DNA of 64,000 nt, taken from an uncultured Granulosicoccaceae bacterium (GTDB lineage: Bacteria > Pseudomonadota > Gammaproteobacteria > Granulosicoccales > Granulosicoccaceae). Under the pieces are notes generated by a model. It did no database searches and was not told the origin of the DNA. It saw only the letters and a program-made list of their open reading frames with translations. Each line of letters opens with the position of its first letter. Position 1 is the first letter of the stretch. Made by a program: the position numbers and the translations under genes. Of this stretch, positions 42,918 through 53,002 are shown piece after piece. The stretch lies in assembly GCA_938041955.1 (NCBI GenBank), contig CALISD010000084.1, forward strand, positions 85,693-149,692, given 5' to 3'.

Positions 42918-43691
42918 ATGGCGGTAATCTGGGAGGCACACCGCGGTGATGATCACTATCAGGTTCGAACGGCTGGTCGATCTGTTCGCTTGTATAAGAA
43001 TCAAGTTTTTCATAGTCAATGGAATGAGTCCCGTCCGCTGTCGAGCGGTGTCTGGGATTTACTTTTTCTGCCTTCGCTGTTTATGCCGGAGAACTCGGTT
43101 AAGCGTGTTTTAGTGCTCGGGGTAGGCGGGGGTGCGGTGATCCGTCAGTACACTACATTTTTGCCGATCGAACATATAACGGGTGTTGAGCTTGATGCGC
43201 TGCATCTGCACATTGCCCGGGAGCACTTCGGACTCAGGCAGCCTGAGGTTGAGCTTATTGAGGCGAATGCGATTGAGTGGGTTAAGTCGTATAAGGGCGC
43301 GAAATTCGATGTGGTGATTGAAGATCTCTTTACAGAAAAAAACGGAGAGCCGGTCAGAGTCATGGGGGCGAGTGCGACCTGGTTTCGTCAATTGCGTAAG
43401 TTGCTGCACCCGGCAGGGACGCTGATTATCAATTTTGAAGATTCCGCACAATTGCGCGCCAGCAATCAGGCTTATTTAGAGGCTATATCCGATCAGCATG
43501 AGGGGGCGCTCGCGGTTGATAGTCGATATGCGTTGAGCCTGCCGACCTACGGAAACTGTGTCGGAGCGTTTTTGTCGGTCGATGCTGAGCCGAAATTACT
43601 TAGGAAGAAACTCGATACAATACTCACGGAATACCCCGCATGCCGGAACTCTGCGCAAAAGTTCCGCATTCGAAAAATTCACGCCAAGTGA
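42918..43691 (+). CDS. Spermidine-synthase-like methyltransferase-fold protein
   Basis: A 257-residue protein with the Rossmann fold of the spermidine synthase/SAM-methyltransferase class. The nucleotide loop VLVLGVGGGAVIRQY is followed by an acidic strand end (GVELDALHL) and the catalytic-type VVIEDLFTEKNG. The N-terminal small domain is reduced compared with true SpeE. Proteins like this are common in gammaproteobacteria and often annotated as spermidine synthase, but polyamine aminopropylation is unproven. The ATG at 42918 has no clear ribosome site. It is followed after 176 bases by the giant coiled-coil gene. Confidence 0.75.
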   Translation: MAVIWEAHRGDDHYQVRTAGRSVRLYKNQVFHSQWNESRPLSSGVWDLLFLPSLFMPENSVKRVLVLGVGGGAVIRQYTTFLPIEHITGVELDALHLHIAREHFGLRQPEVELIEANAIEWVKSYKGAKFDVVIEDLFTEKNGEPVRVMGASATWFRQLRKLLHPAGTLIINFEDSAQLRASNQAYLEAISDQHEGALAVDSRYALSLPTYGNCVGAFLSVDAEPKLLRKKLDTILTEYPACRNSAQKFRIRKIHAK

Positions 43692-43867
43692 TTGTCAGTT
43701 CTATGTTTTAACCATGTTTGACCTGATTCTTATGGTCATCTCCCCGGTTGTTGGGGTTATAATGAGCGAGATGACATTCTGGCAATGCACCGGGCGTGAA
43801 AGGCTCCTGACAGGAATCAATACATGCTCAAACGTATAAAGAACATACCGAAATAGGGGAACATTTC

Positions 43868-46800
43868 ATGGTTGATAGTAAAGACAAAAAGAATACAGAG
43901 CGTGGTGGTCACGCAGTGTATCGCGAAGACATCAGAGACAAGCACATATTGCCTGATGATGAAAAGCTCCGAAAATCGGTGAAATATGGTGGTGCCGCGC
44001 TAGCAGGCCTATTGGTTGTAGGCATGTGGGGCACGAGCGGTAAGAAGAACGCTGAAATTAATCAGTTAAAAGAAACCACCGCTTCTATGGAAGTCGTTCA
44101 GGCTGATCTTGATACTTCCAAGACCAAAATCACAGCTTATGAGTCAGAAATATCCAAGCTCAAAAAATCGGTAGCAACACTGGAAGCCTCCGGTAAATCA
44201 GCGGCTGCTGATAAAGAGGCAGCTTTGACAGAATGGCAAGCAAAGGTTGAAGCGCTTGAAGCGGCACAGGCTGAGCAGCAGGCGGCGCTTGCAGGTGCAC
44301 AGGATTTGCAAGCAAAAATTGATCAGCAGGCAGCAGCGATTGCAGAACTTGAAGCAATTAAGGTGTCGGCAGTGGATGAAATCTCTGCGCTTCGAGCGAA
44401 GAGTACAGAGGGTGCAAGTGTTGCCTCCGGCTTGGATGCAGAAATTACTGAGTTAACCTCTGCTCGTGATGCGCTGCAGGCGCGTGTTGATGAAATCGAT
44501 GCTCGTTCTGGTACGTTGCTGGTGGAACACGATTCGGTAAAAGCCGAACGTGATGATTTGCTGGCTAAGCTGGAAGCTATCAGTACAGAGCGTGATCAGC
44601 TGGCGGCTGAAGTTGATGGCTTGAGCAACTCGGAAGGTCTTGCGGCTTATAACAAGCTTAATCAATCTTTTGCAGGCTTACAGGCTTCATCGGATGCCAA
44701 GATCACCGGGCTTGAAACAGAGCTGTCTAATGTTGCCGGTAAGATTGTCGGCTTTAAAACTCAAAATGAAGAGCTCACAGGTAAGAATGCGGAGCTTTCG
44801 CAACAGGCTGCAGACTTGGCAGCACAAAAAGAAGCGCTTGATGCCGAAATTGCTGCGAGGCAAGCTGATATCGAAGGGCTGTCCGCTGAGCGGGATACGT
44901 TAACTGAGAAAGTTGCCGTGCTTGAAACGGATGTTGCCACGTTGGGGGCTGAAAAGAACGCCCTGGGCGCCGAGATGGAAGCCTTCAAGGCCTCTACTGA
45001 AGAGAGCACTTCCGGGTTAACCACAAAGATTACTACCCTCACTAATCAGGTTGAGTACCTCAGCTCCGAACGAACAGAGCTTGAAGGCAAATTGTCTGAA
45101 ATTGACGGTCAGCTGGCAACAACCAAAACTCAGACTGCCGAGCAAATCTCAGGACTTGAATCGCAGGTTGAATCGTTGAATGTTGAAGTGGCAGATCTGA
45201 CCTCTGCAAGAGATGCGTTACTGGCGCAAAAGTCTTCTTTGGAAGAAGAGCTCACTGGTATTAAAGAAAATAGTTCGACCGAAATCGCAGGGTTGATGTC
45301 ATCTCGTGATGATTTTTCCGGTCAGTTGAACGCATTGCGTATTTCAAGTGAAGGACAGATCGGCGGATTAGAAGACAAAGTCGCCTCATTGAGTACCGAG
45401 GTGTCTGATCTGCAAGCGGCCAGAGATGCTCTTCTTGAGCAAAAGAATGCACTGGAAACAGACCTTGGTAGTTTGAAAGACACATCCTCTATTCAGATAG
45501 AAGGGTTGATGTCTGAGCGTGATGGAATCGCCGGTGAGCTTGATTCACTACGCGCTTCTAGCCAGGAGCAGGTCACCGGGCTGCAGGCTAAGATCGATTC
45601 ACTGAATACTGAAGTTGCAGATTTGACGGCTGCCAGAGATTCATTGCTCGAGCAACAGGACAGTTCCACCGGTCAGTTACAGGGTTTGATGTCCGAGCGC
45701 GACGGCATAGCGGGAGAGCTGGAGCAATTTAAGGTGTCGAGCCAAGAACAGGTGACTGGATTGCAGGGGCAGATCGATTCACTGAATACTGAAGTTGCAG
45801 ATTTGACAGCTGCCAGGGATTCATTGCTCGAGCAACAGGACAGTTCCACCGATCAGTTAAAGGGTTTAATGTCCGAGCGTGACGGCATAGCCGGAGAGCT
45901 GGAACAATTTAAAGCATCAACTCAGGAGCAGGTGACTGGACTGCAGGGTCAGATTGATTCGCTGAACACTGAAGTTGCAGACCTAACGGCTGCCAGAGAT
46001 TCACTTTTAGAGCAAAAAGCCACGCTTGAGTCAGAGCTTGATCAAGTAAAAGACAGCAGCGCGGCTCAGATTTCTGGTTTGATGTCTGATCGTGATGGCT
46101 TTTCCGGTCAGTTGGAATCATTGCGATTGTCCAGCCAGGGAAAAGTATCCGGACTTGAAGATGAAGTGCAGTCACTGACAGGGCAGGTAGCAACCCTTAC
46201 CACTGAGCGCGATGACTTGATGGGTAGAGTGGAGAGCCTGAGTGGCGAGAGCGCAGCACATGTGGAAAAGATTGGTGAGCTTGAAACGAAGATCGGTGAG
46301 CTTGATGGCGACGTTGGCGATTTGACGACCAAGCGTGATCAGTTAATGGCGCAGCTGGATGAGCTCAATGCCCAAAAGGCAGCGATTGAAACTGATAGCG
46401 CAAGCAAGATCGCGGGACTGGACACAAACCTTTCAGCACTCACTGTTGAGCGTGATGAGCTAAATAGCGCGATGCAGGCTTTGCGTGGTGAGTCGACGGA
46501 CAAGATTTCTAACCTTGAAAGTCAGATCACTGATATGAACGGTCAAATTGAATCGCTGTCTGTCGAGAGAAGTGAGCTTGAGAAAAAGAATGCTGAAGCA
46601 GCAGAATCGCTGGCGGCTCTGACTGCGCAGCGCGACAAGCTGCAGGCAAATATTTCATCGATGCTTAACGATGTCAGCGCGGCAGAAACTGCTAAAGAAG
46701 ATGCCGATGGGCAAGTTGCTGCCCTTGAACTTCAGTTGTCTGATATGAAGATGGCGCGTGATTCGATCACCAGCGAACGCGATCAGCTGAAGAGGGCAAT

Positions 46801-47830
46801 GACTGATGGTGAAGCAAAGCTGGGTGCTGAAATGAGTGGGCTGCAATCTATGATTGCTGAGCTTACAGATCAAAAGCTTGCCGTTACCAGCAGTAAGGAG
46901 GATCTCGAAAAAGAGATGGCCGACGCGAAAAGCGAAACGGCAATGCTGACTTCGCAGCGCGAAGTGGTGATGAAAGAGAGAGACTATCTCCTTGAGCAGC
47001 TGGAAGCGGAACGAAGTGCATCGGCTAATGCGTCGACTGAGATTGATGGCTTAAAAGCCGAGCTTGCCGGTCTTAACGATGAGAAGAGCAAGCTTGATGC
47101 TGAACTCGCGGCAGTAATCGAGGATCGTGACGCCAAAGGCAAGCAGTCTGAAATGTTAGAAAGCGAAGTCTCAAGTGTTGAAGCTAAGATGGCGGCTTTA
47201 AATGATCAGCTTGCCGCCCTGAGCGATTCTCGTGACGCGGCTCAGGTTGAGCTCAGCGGAATGCGTGATCAGCTAGGTAATGCTGAAACTGCACTTGCAT
47301 CTGCTCGTGGCAAGATCGATGACTTGATGGCCGTAAAGGTCACTGCAGAGGAAGCGTTGCTTGCGGAAAGACGCCGTGCCGAAGACATCAGCGCTGTGAT
47401 TTCTGCAGACTTAAGTGAGGCGGGTGTGACTGATGCAACCGTAGCGGTACGCGGTGATAACTCGATTGGTATTCGTGTAGCCAGTGGTAGCTTGTTCGGT
47501 ACCGGAAGTGCGAATCTAAGTCGTTCGGGTGCGCAAGTGTTGTCCACCGTTGGTTCCAAAATCAGTGGATACACTGACTACAATATCCGTGTTGAAGGCC
47601 ACACCGACAACGTACCGATAGGTGCAGTGCTGGCGCGTACTTTCAAAAGCAATTGGGAGCTCAGTGTTGCCAGAGCGGCATCGGCGGTAAGATTCCTAAG
47701 CAGTGATGGTGTTGATGCAAGTCGCTTGTCTGCAGTTGGTTATGGTGAATTTAACCCGATAGCAGGTAATGATACTGAGTCAGGTAGGGAGCAGAACCGC
47801 AGAGTTGAGGTGGTGCTGCATCCGCGTTAA
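43868..47830 (+). CDS. 1320-residue membrane-anchored coiled-coil protein with OmpA/MotB-like C-terminus
   Basis: A very long envelope protein. Residues 1-35 are polar, about 38-58 form one transmembrane helix (YGGAALAGLLVVGMWG), about 60-1170 are nearly continuous coiled coil, and about 1200-1320 form an OmpA-like domain with GHTDNVPIG, NWELSVARA and RRVEVVLHPR, as in MotB-type peptidoglycan anchors. Residues 552-715 contain near-identical 60-residue repeats. The ribosome site AGGGGAA precedes the ATG, and a TATAAT at 43758-43763 is a candidate -10. It has the topology of an inner-membrane anchor reaching the peptidoglycan, with a rod long enough to matter for periplasmic geometry. The same architecture as the 19626 protein suggests a related role. 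Confidence 0.85.
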   Translation: MVDSKDKKNTERGGHAVYREDIRDKHILPDDEKLRKSVKYGGAALAGLLVVGMWGTSGKKNAEINQLKETTASMEVVQADLDTSKTKITAYESEISKLKKSVATLEASGKSAAADKEAALTEWQAKVEALEAAQAEQQAALAGAQDLQAKIDQQAAAIAELEAIKVSAVDEISALRAKSTEGASVASGLDAEITELTSARDALQARVDEIDARSGTLLVEHDSVKAERDDLLAKLEAISTERDQLAAEVDGLSNSEGLAAYNKLNQSFAGLQASSDAKITGLETELSNVAGKIVGFKTQNEELTGKNAELSQQAADLAAQKEALDAEIAARQADIEGLSAERDTLTEKVAVLETDVATLGAEKNALGAEMEAFKASTEESTSGLTTKITTLTNQVEYLSSERTELEGKLSEIDGQLATTKTQTAEQISGLESQVESLNVEVADLTSARDALLAQKSSLEEELTGIKENSSTEIAGLMSSRDDFSGQLNALRISSEGQIGGLEDKVASLSTEVSDLQAARDALLEQKNALETDLGSLKDTSSIQIEGLMSERDGIAGELDSLRASSQEQVTGLQAKIDSLNTEVADLTAARDSLLEQQDSSTGQLQGLMSERDGIAGELEQFKVSSQEQVTGLQGQIDSLNTEVADLTAARDSLLEQQDSSTDQLKGLMSERDGIAGELEQFKASTQEQVTGLQGQIDSLNTEVADLTAARDSLLEQKATLESELDQVKDSSAAQISGLMSDRDGFSGQLESLRLSSQGKVSGLEDEVQSLTGQVATLTTERDDLMGRVESLSGESAAHVEKIGELETKIGELDGDVGDLTTKRDQLMAQLDELNAQKAAIETDSASKIAGLDTNLSALTVERDELNSAMQALRGESTDKISNLESQITDMNGQIESLSVERSELEKKNAEAAESLAALTAQRDKLQANISSMLNDVSAAETAKEDADGQVAALELQLSDMKMARDSITSERDQLKRAMTDGEAKLGAEMSGLQSMIAELTDQKLAVTSSKEDLEKEMADAKSETAMLTSQREVVMKERDYLLEQLEAERSASANASTEIDGLKAELAGLNDEKSKLDAELAAVIEDRDAKGKQSEMLESEVSSVEAKMAALNDQLAALSDSRDAAQVELSGMRDQLGNAETALASARGKIDDLMAVKVTAEEALLAERRRAEDISAVISADLSEAGVTDATVAVRGDNSIGIRVASGSLFGTGSANLSRSGAQVLSTVGSKISGYTDYNIRVEGHTDNVPIGAVLARTFKSNWELSVARAASAVRFLSSDGVDASRLSAVGYGEFNPIAGNDTESGREQNRRVEVVLHPR
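45521..46012 (+). repeat. Tandem 180-bp repeats in the coiled-coil gene
   Basis: Units begin at 45521, 45701 and 45881 with GATGGAATCG or GACGGCATAG and repeat every 180 bases (60 residues: DGIAGELEQF, VTGLQGQIDSLNTEVADLTA, ARDSLLEQQD, and so on). The third copy breaks off after about 130 bases and is followed by a divergent 69-residue unit. Near-identity at DNA level indicates recent duplication or gene conversion. Confidence 0.9.
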
Positions 47831-47870
47831 TCGCGTCAATGCCGTATAGATAGCTCTTTATTGTTTAATC

Positions 47871-47897
47871 ACGGGTCCATTCGGGCCCGTTTTACTT
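47871..47897 (+). terminator. Terminator after the 1320-residue protein gene
   Basis: An 8-bp stem with one G-T pair (ACGGGTCC / GGGCCCGT, 47871-47878 and 47883-47890), a four-base loop and TTTACTTTTT after it, 40 bases past the stop codon. Confidence 0.7.
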
Positions 47898-47990
47898 TTT
47901 ACTGCTGAACTCTTTGTGTAATATGTAAATAAAATTACACAGATCATAGGCACGTCGCTGATGTTTTATTCCATCTCTGAAATTGGTTAG

Positions 47991-48569
47991 TTGAAAGACC
48001 TGCCTCTATTTCCCCTCTCCAGCATTGTGATGCCAGGGGGACGACTACCGCTGAGAATTTTTGAGCCGCGCTACCTGGATATGGTGCGCAAATGCTTAAA
48101 GCAGGGTACCGGCTTTGGCGTGTGTCTAATAAAACAGGGATCAGAGGTCGGGCCAACGCCGAGTACTTTTCCTTATGGCATTCTGATAGAAATTGTTGAC
48201 TGGGATAGAGATGACAGTGGGCTGTTTCTTATCGTCACTCAGGGTGTTCAAAAATTTCGCACCATAAGTACGAAAATAAACCAAAGCGGTTTGATGGAGG
48301 GTGAGGTGGAGATGTTGCCGCTCGAGCAAAAAACCTTTATCCCCGCCCGCTACCTGGAGTTGGCGGAACTTTTACACCGTGCGTTAGAAAATGTTGGACC
48401 GTTACTTGACTACACTGAAGCTGATTTTACTGATGCAGTGTGGGTCAGTGGTCGGTTAGTGGAATTGCTTCCAATGACTGCAGAGTTGAGGCATGAAATG
48501 GTTGCCATTGATGACCCTCTTGAGCGGCTTGAGGCGTTGCAAAATTTTATTCATGAGCATGATGACTGA
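47991..48569 (+). CDS. LON substrate-binding-domain protein
   Basis: A 192-residue stand-alone LON N-terminal (PUA-like) domain without AAA+ or protease parts. It opens with LPLFPLSSIVMPGGRLPLRIFEPRYLDMV, which is the family signature when read across its positions 4-32 (quoted segments: LPLFPLSSIVMPGG and LRIFEPRYLDM). Such proteins are frequent in proteobacteria and may act as adaptor or sensor modules, but no activity is established. The start is a TTG at 47991 with a poor ribosome site; a stop codon directly precedes it in frame. It ends 15 bases from the convergent argA stop. Confidence 0.85.
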   Translation: MKDLPLFPLSSIVMPGGRLPLRIFEPRYLDMVRKCLKQGTGFGVCLIKQGSEVGPTPSTFPYGILIEIVDWDRDDSGLFLIVTQGVQKFRTISTKINQSGLMEGEVEMLPLEQKTFIPARYLELAELLHRALENVGPLLDYTEADFTDAVWVSGRLVELLPMTAELRHEMVAIDDPLERLEALQNFIHEHDD

Positions 48570-48584
48570 CGCTGCAATTTAGAG

Positions 48585-49982
48585 TCACTTGCGGAGCAGA
48601 TCGAGAGTGTAGAGTTTTGAGCCTCTGGTTGCTTCGATAGTTTTTGATTCTGGAAGGGTAGCTTTTGTATCCGGCTTGAAACCCTGCTCAAGAAACCAAT
48701 CACCACTTCGGGTGCTGAGTACAAATAGCGTGTGACAGTGATTTTGTCTGGCGGTTTTCACCAGATACTCCAGTATATCGGTGGCTTTGCCACTCGCTCT
48801 GAAATCCGGGTGTACCGCCAGGCAGCCAAGTTCGGCAAACTCACCGTAGTACTTTAAGCTGGCGCAGCAGATGACACTACCCTCTCTCTCTATGATGTAG
48901 AAGTTTTGAATCTCCCTTTCCAGATCTTGCTTGCTTCGGTGTACCAGCGTGCCATCTTCGATAAGTGGCTGGATCAGCTGGATGATTCCGGAAACACTGT
49001 TTGTATCTGCTGAACGAATGTTGTCGTAAGCGCCGCTGTCGATCAGTAAACCGCTGCCGTCGCGGGTAAATAATTCTCGTAGAAGTGCGTCGTCCAGGGT
49101 GGCATCTACAATGTGGCTGCGATTCACTCCCTGGCGACAAGCTTGTATTGAACGATCGATAACGGATTTTAGAGATTGTTTTTGTGCTGCTCCTGCATCT
49201 GCAGAAATAAATGCTGTTGATTGCCGGGGATCTGAAGCGGAAAACTCACGGGTGTTTTTATCAATGGCATTTGCGTCCTGATGCAAAAAGATTAGCTTGT
49301 CTGCGTTGAGCGCAATAGCAGTTTGCATTGCAACATCTTCAGCGAGCAGGTTAAACATTTCACCGGTAGGTGAGTAGCCGATAGGAGACAACATGACGAC
49401 CATTTCTGCGTTTAGCAGTGCGCGGATTTTTTGTGCTCTTATCTTTCTTACTTCGCCGGTGTGTTGATAATCAATCCCGTTTCGCACCCCGTAGGGTTTA
49501 GCTACGATAAAGTTCCCTGAAGCCAGTGTCACCTGTGCGCCTGACATGGGCGAATTGGGAAGTCCTTGAGAAAACGCCGATTCGAGTTTGCAGCGAACAT
49601 TGGCTACTGCGCTTCTAACAGCGGGTAACGCTTCCGTGGCGGTCACTCGCACAGAGGGTGTCTGATGTCGACTTGAGTCAGACTGGTCGATTTGTAAACC
49701 TGCACTGCCGAAGTCTGGCGTAATTTGCTGATCGGCCAGCTCGTCATCGATCTGTGCCCGCATTCCGTGCACAACCACAAGCTTGATACCCAGGTGGCTA
49801 AGCAGGGTCAGATCATGGATTAGTGGGGTGAATGCGGCGCTATCGGCCATTTCGCCACCGAACCAGATGACAAAAGTTTTGCCCCGTTGGGTATTAATAT
49901 AGGGCGATGTCTGGCGCAGCCAGTCGATCGGCCAATCGCTTTGCTGGTCAATACGGGGGTGTTCTGGGATTTGATCTGTCAT
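48585..49982 (-). CDS. argA: Amino-acid N-acetyltransferase (N-acetylglutamate synthase)
   Basis: A 465-residue bifunctional-looking ArgA, the first enzyme of arginine synthesis. The N-terminal amino-acid-kinase fold (about 35-300) contains FVIWFGGEMADSAAF and LVVVHGMRAQIDDEL. It has no kinase activity in ArgA and serves as the arginine-feedback site. The C-terminal GNAT domain (about 320-465) has CLAVHPDFRASGKATDILEY as acetyl-CoA loop. This fused form is typical of gammaproteobacteria. Its presence gives arginine supply in the same window as an arginine-using amidinotransferase, though they are 32 kb apart. The ATG at 49982 diverges from the protease gene. Confidence 0.92.
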   Translation of the reverse strand: MTDQIPEHPRIDQQSDWPIDWLRQTSPYINTQRGKTFVIWFGGEMADSAAFTPLIHDLTLLSHLGIKLVVVHGMRAQIDDELADQQITPDFGSAGLQIDQSDSSRHQTPSVRVTATEALPAVRSAVANVRCKLESAFSQGLPNSPMSGAQVTLASGNFIVAKPYGVRNGIDYQHTGEVRKIRAQKIRALLNAEMVVMLSPIGYSPTGEMFNLLAEDVAMQTAIALNADKLIFLHQDANAIDKNTREFSASDPRQSTAFISADAGAAQKQSLKSVIDRSIQACRQGVNRSHIVDATLDDALLRELFTRDGSGLLIDSGAYDNIRSADTNSVSGIIQLIQPLIEDGTLVHRSKQDLEREIQNFYIIEREGSVICCASLKYYGEFAELGCLAVHPDFRASGKATDILEYLVKTARQNHCHTLFVLSTRSGDWFLEQGFKPDTKATLPESKTIEATRGSKLYTLDLLRK

Positions 49983-50182
49983 CGGTTTTCGTCAAATTCG
50001 TGAGGGTGTTTGGGTCGGATCAAATCTTGATGTTAATTAAAACATTGTGGAATGGTGTTTTTTCCGTTGCTATTCGCAATGCGCACTATAATTTCAAGAT
50101 AAATGAGCAGAATTCCGGTCGAAAAATCGGCCGTAGTTATCAGCAGCTGTTTTCACCCCTGTAAATCAACTGGAATAACCCT

Positions 50183-53002
50183 TTGCAAATCCTATCAAAA
50201 TTACTTCTGGCGCTGGTGTTTTTAGTCGCGTCAAGATTCAGCGCTGCACAGGACGGCAATGCGCTATGGGCGGATGTCGTAGCTCGCACTGCACCTCAGG
50301 TCGTGTCGCTACAGATTTCGTATGTTCGTGACTTTGTCGAGGTCAACCAGGGTGTCAGTTCCGCGACGGGCTTTATTGTCGATGCCGAGCGCGGCATTAT
50401 TCTGACTAATCGACATGTAGTGGGAAGCGGGCCGATCAATATGACGGCGACTTTTCAAAATCTGGAGCGGGTGGATGTGGTGCCCCTGTATCGTGATCCG
50501 GTACATGATTTTGGCTTTCTGCGCTACAACCCGGAAGATCTGAAGCGCAATTCACCCGAATCATTACAGCTGAATCCCAATGCTGCAAAGGTGGGTACGG
50601 ACATTCGTGTGATCGGGAGTGATGGCGGTGAACAGCTGTCCATTTTGGCCGGGACCATAGCGCGGGTAGATCGACGATCGCCTAACTACGGTCGATATGG
50701 CCATAACGATTTTAATACTTTCTATCTCCAGGCTGCCTCCTCAACATCGGGCGGGTCATCGGGTTCGCCGGTACTTAACCAGAAAGGTGAAGTGATCGCG
50801 TTGAATGCTGCTGCCAACAGCAGTACTGCCAGTAGTTTTTTTCTACCGCTGGATAGAATCGCCTATGCACTTGAAAAACTGCAGGCAGAAGAGCCTGTGG
50901 CTCGTGGCACTGTACAAACTGTTTTTGAGCAACGGCCGTTCCGTCTGTTGCGAAGGCTTGGTCTTGACGATCAAACCGCCAGTGATATGCAAACCCGCTT
51001 TCCGAACAGCAACGGTATGTTGTTGGTTCGGCAGGTCTTCCCCGGTGGTATTGCCGAGGGAGTCCTAGAAGAGGGTGATATTTTACTTGCCGTTAATTCA
51101 CAACCACTGAGCGACTTTGTTCGGCTTGCAGAGATACTGGATTCATCTATTGGCAAGGAACTGACTATTGATGTTGTCAGGCGCGGAGCACCGATGACGT
51201 TTACACTGAAAGTACAGGATCTTGAAGCACTGCAGCCCTCTCAACTAATTGAATTAGGTGACTCAGTTTTACATAACGTTTCGATACAACGAGCCCGTGC
51301 AATGAACCTTCCGCAATCGGGTGTTGTGGTGGCAAAATCCGGCTATGAGTTCGCACGCGCAGCAGTTCCGCGTGGAGCGTTGATCACCCAGCTCAATGGT
51401 CGCCCGGTCGCTACGGTGGACGATATTTTGTCTCAAATCACAGATACTGTCACAGAGTGGCGAGTGCGATACATCATGCCGGGTAGCGAATATACGTCAT
51501 CCACTGGTGTAGTGAAAATCAATTCAAAATGGTTTGCCGCACGATCATGTGATCAACGTGACAACGTGCGTTTCTGGGACTGCCAGCAACTTTCACTGGC
51601 CTCTACCACGCCGCCACCTTCGCCACTTGAAAATGTTGTATTGCCCGGTTACCAGGACAATAGAATTCAGTCTGTGGCGCCCTCGTTAGTGCGTCTGTCA
51701 TTCGATATCCCATACACTGTGGATAACGTTTACGCCAAAAGCTTCAGTGGGGTGGGACTTATCGTTGATCCCGAGCTTGGCTTAATAGTGACTGATCGCA
51801 ATACTGTGCCGGTCGAGATTGGTGACTTGGAAATTACGTTTTTTTCAACGTATAAGGTTCCAGGCAAGGTAGTTTACTTGCATCCGCTGCATAACATTGC
51901 GTTACTTCAGTACGATCCAAAACTACTGGGAGATGTTGAAATTCAATCGCCACCTCTGGCAACAGAGTTTCCATCTGTTGAAGCATCGCTTGAGATGATC
52001 GGATATCGCAGTGACGGTACGATAAGAAAGCAGAAGGCTGCCAACCTTAACGAGGTAACGCTATATTTTAATACCCCGCAGCTATCGCGTTTTCAGCAAA
52101 TTCCTGTCGATGTATTGAATGTGACACTAGGTGGGCCAACGCTTGGTGGCGTATTGCTTGATGATGGCGGAACTGTGCAGGCAGTGTGGCAGAGCTTTTC
52201 CTATCAGGATGGTGATGAAGTTAAAGAAGCAGAGTGGGCAATGCCGGCGGCACTCGTGGGTGATACCGTACGCCAATATTTATCAGAAAAACCGTATTAC
52301 ATTGCTCCGGCAAAGTTTGAATACAACTCACTTGATGTGGCCCGGGAGCGAGGCTTACCGGACGAATGGATCGCAAAGATCGCAGCGGGCGGTGCTGTTC
52401 ACCGTCGCGTGTTGACTGTGACCCAGGTGGTTGGAAACGCTGACGAAGGCGCCTTGATGGTGGGTGATGTTCTGCTTGATGTAGATGGTGCCATACCTGC
52501 AGATTTCCGTGATCTCGAGGCACGCTTTCAAAAAGAGAAAGTCAGTGTGACTGTGCTGCGGGATGGTGAGGTCATTACTACCACTCCCACTACTTTAGAG
52601 TACGATAATACCGCCACCAGAAGAGCGTTAGTGTGGGCTGGATCATTGATTCAGGAGCCTCACTTTGAATTAAGCTACCAGCGTGGTAACGAAACGCCCG
52701 GTGTGTTTATTAGTGGCACTCTGGCTGGTTCACCTTCGATTCAAGATAGCCTGTATAGAAATCGGTTTGTCACTGAGGTCGATGGTGTTCCTGTCAGCTC
52801 TATAGATGAGTTTGTTGCGGAAATTGCCCTTAAAGAGACCTCCGAACCGGTTAGTCTCACCGTTATTGCGATGAATGGATATCGGTCGGTAGTCAGTGTG
52901 CAACCCGAGTATAATTTCTGGCCAACAGTTGAAATATCATTTGATGGTGAAAAATGGTTGCGCAAGACACTCAGCTCCGATCAGGTAGCAGCGCGAGACT
53001 AA
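50183..53002 (+). CDS. Double HtrA-like serine protease with degenerate second half and PDZ domains
   Basis: A 939-residue exported protein. A signal peptide (about 1-22, cleaved near FSAAQ) precedes a first trypsin-like domain with His in LTNRHVV, Asp in VHDFGF and Ser in TSGGSSGSPV, then one or two PDZ domains (around 275-450). A second protease-like half (about 490-720) repeats the strand pattern, but the His position reads TDRNTV and the Ser position GGPTLGGV, so it should be inactive. Further PDZ-like domains end the protein. This double arrangement resembles yeast Nma111/Ynm3 more than DegP. Start is TTG 50183 with GGAA upstream. The next gene overlaps by one base. Confidence 0.82.
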   Translation: MQILSKLLLALVFLVASRFSAAQDGNALWADVVARTAPQVVSLQISYVRDFVEVNQGVSSATGFIVDAERGIILTNRHVVGSGPINMTATFQNLERVDVVPLYRDPVHDFGFLRYNPEDLKRNSPESLQLNPNAAKVGTDIRVIGSDGGEQLSILAGTIARVDRRSPNYGRYGHNDFNTFYLQAASSTSGGSSGSPVLNQKGEVIALNAAANSSTASSFFLPLDRIAYALEKLQAEEPVARGTVQTVFEQRPFRLLRRLGLDDQTASDMQTRFPNSNGMLLVRQVFPGGIAEGVLEEGDILLAVNSQPLSDFVRLAEILDSSIGKELTIDVVRRGAPMTFTLKVQDLEALQPSQLIELGDSVLHNVSIQRARAMNLPQSGVVVAKSGYEFARAAVPRGALITQLNGRPVATVDDILSQITDTVTEWRVRYIMPGSEYTSSTGVVKINSKWFAARSCDQRDNVRFWDCQQLSLASTTPPPSPLENVVLPGYQDNRIQSVAPSLVRLSFDIPYTVDNVYAKSFSGVGLIVDPELGLIVTDRNTVPVEIGDLEITFFSTYKVPGKVVYLHPLHNIALLQYDPKLLGDVEIQSPPLATEFPSVEASLEMIGYRSDGTIRKQKAANLNEVTLYFNTPQLSRFQQIPVDVLNVTLGGPTLGGVLLDDGGTVQAVWQSFSYQDGDEVKEAEWAMPAALVGDTVRQYLSEKPYYIAPAKFEYNSLDVARERGLPDEWIAKIAAGGAVHRRVLTVTQVVGNADEGALMVGDVLLDVDGAIPADFRDLEARFQKEKVSVTVLRDGEVITTTPTTLEYDNTATRRALVWAGSLIQEPHFELSYQRGNETPGVFISGTLAGSPSIQDSLYRNRFVTEVDGVPVSSIDEFVAEIALKETSEPVSLTVIAMNGYRSVVSVQPEYNFWPTVEISFDGEKWLRKTLSSDQVAARD

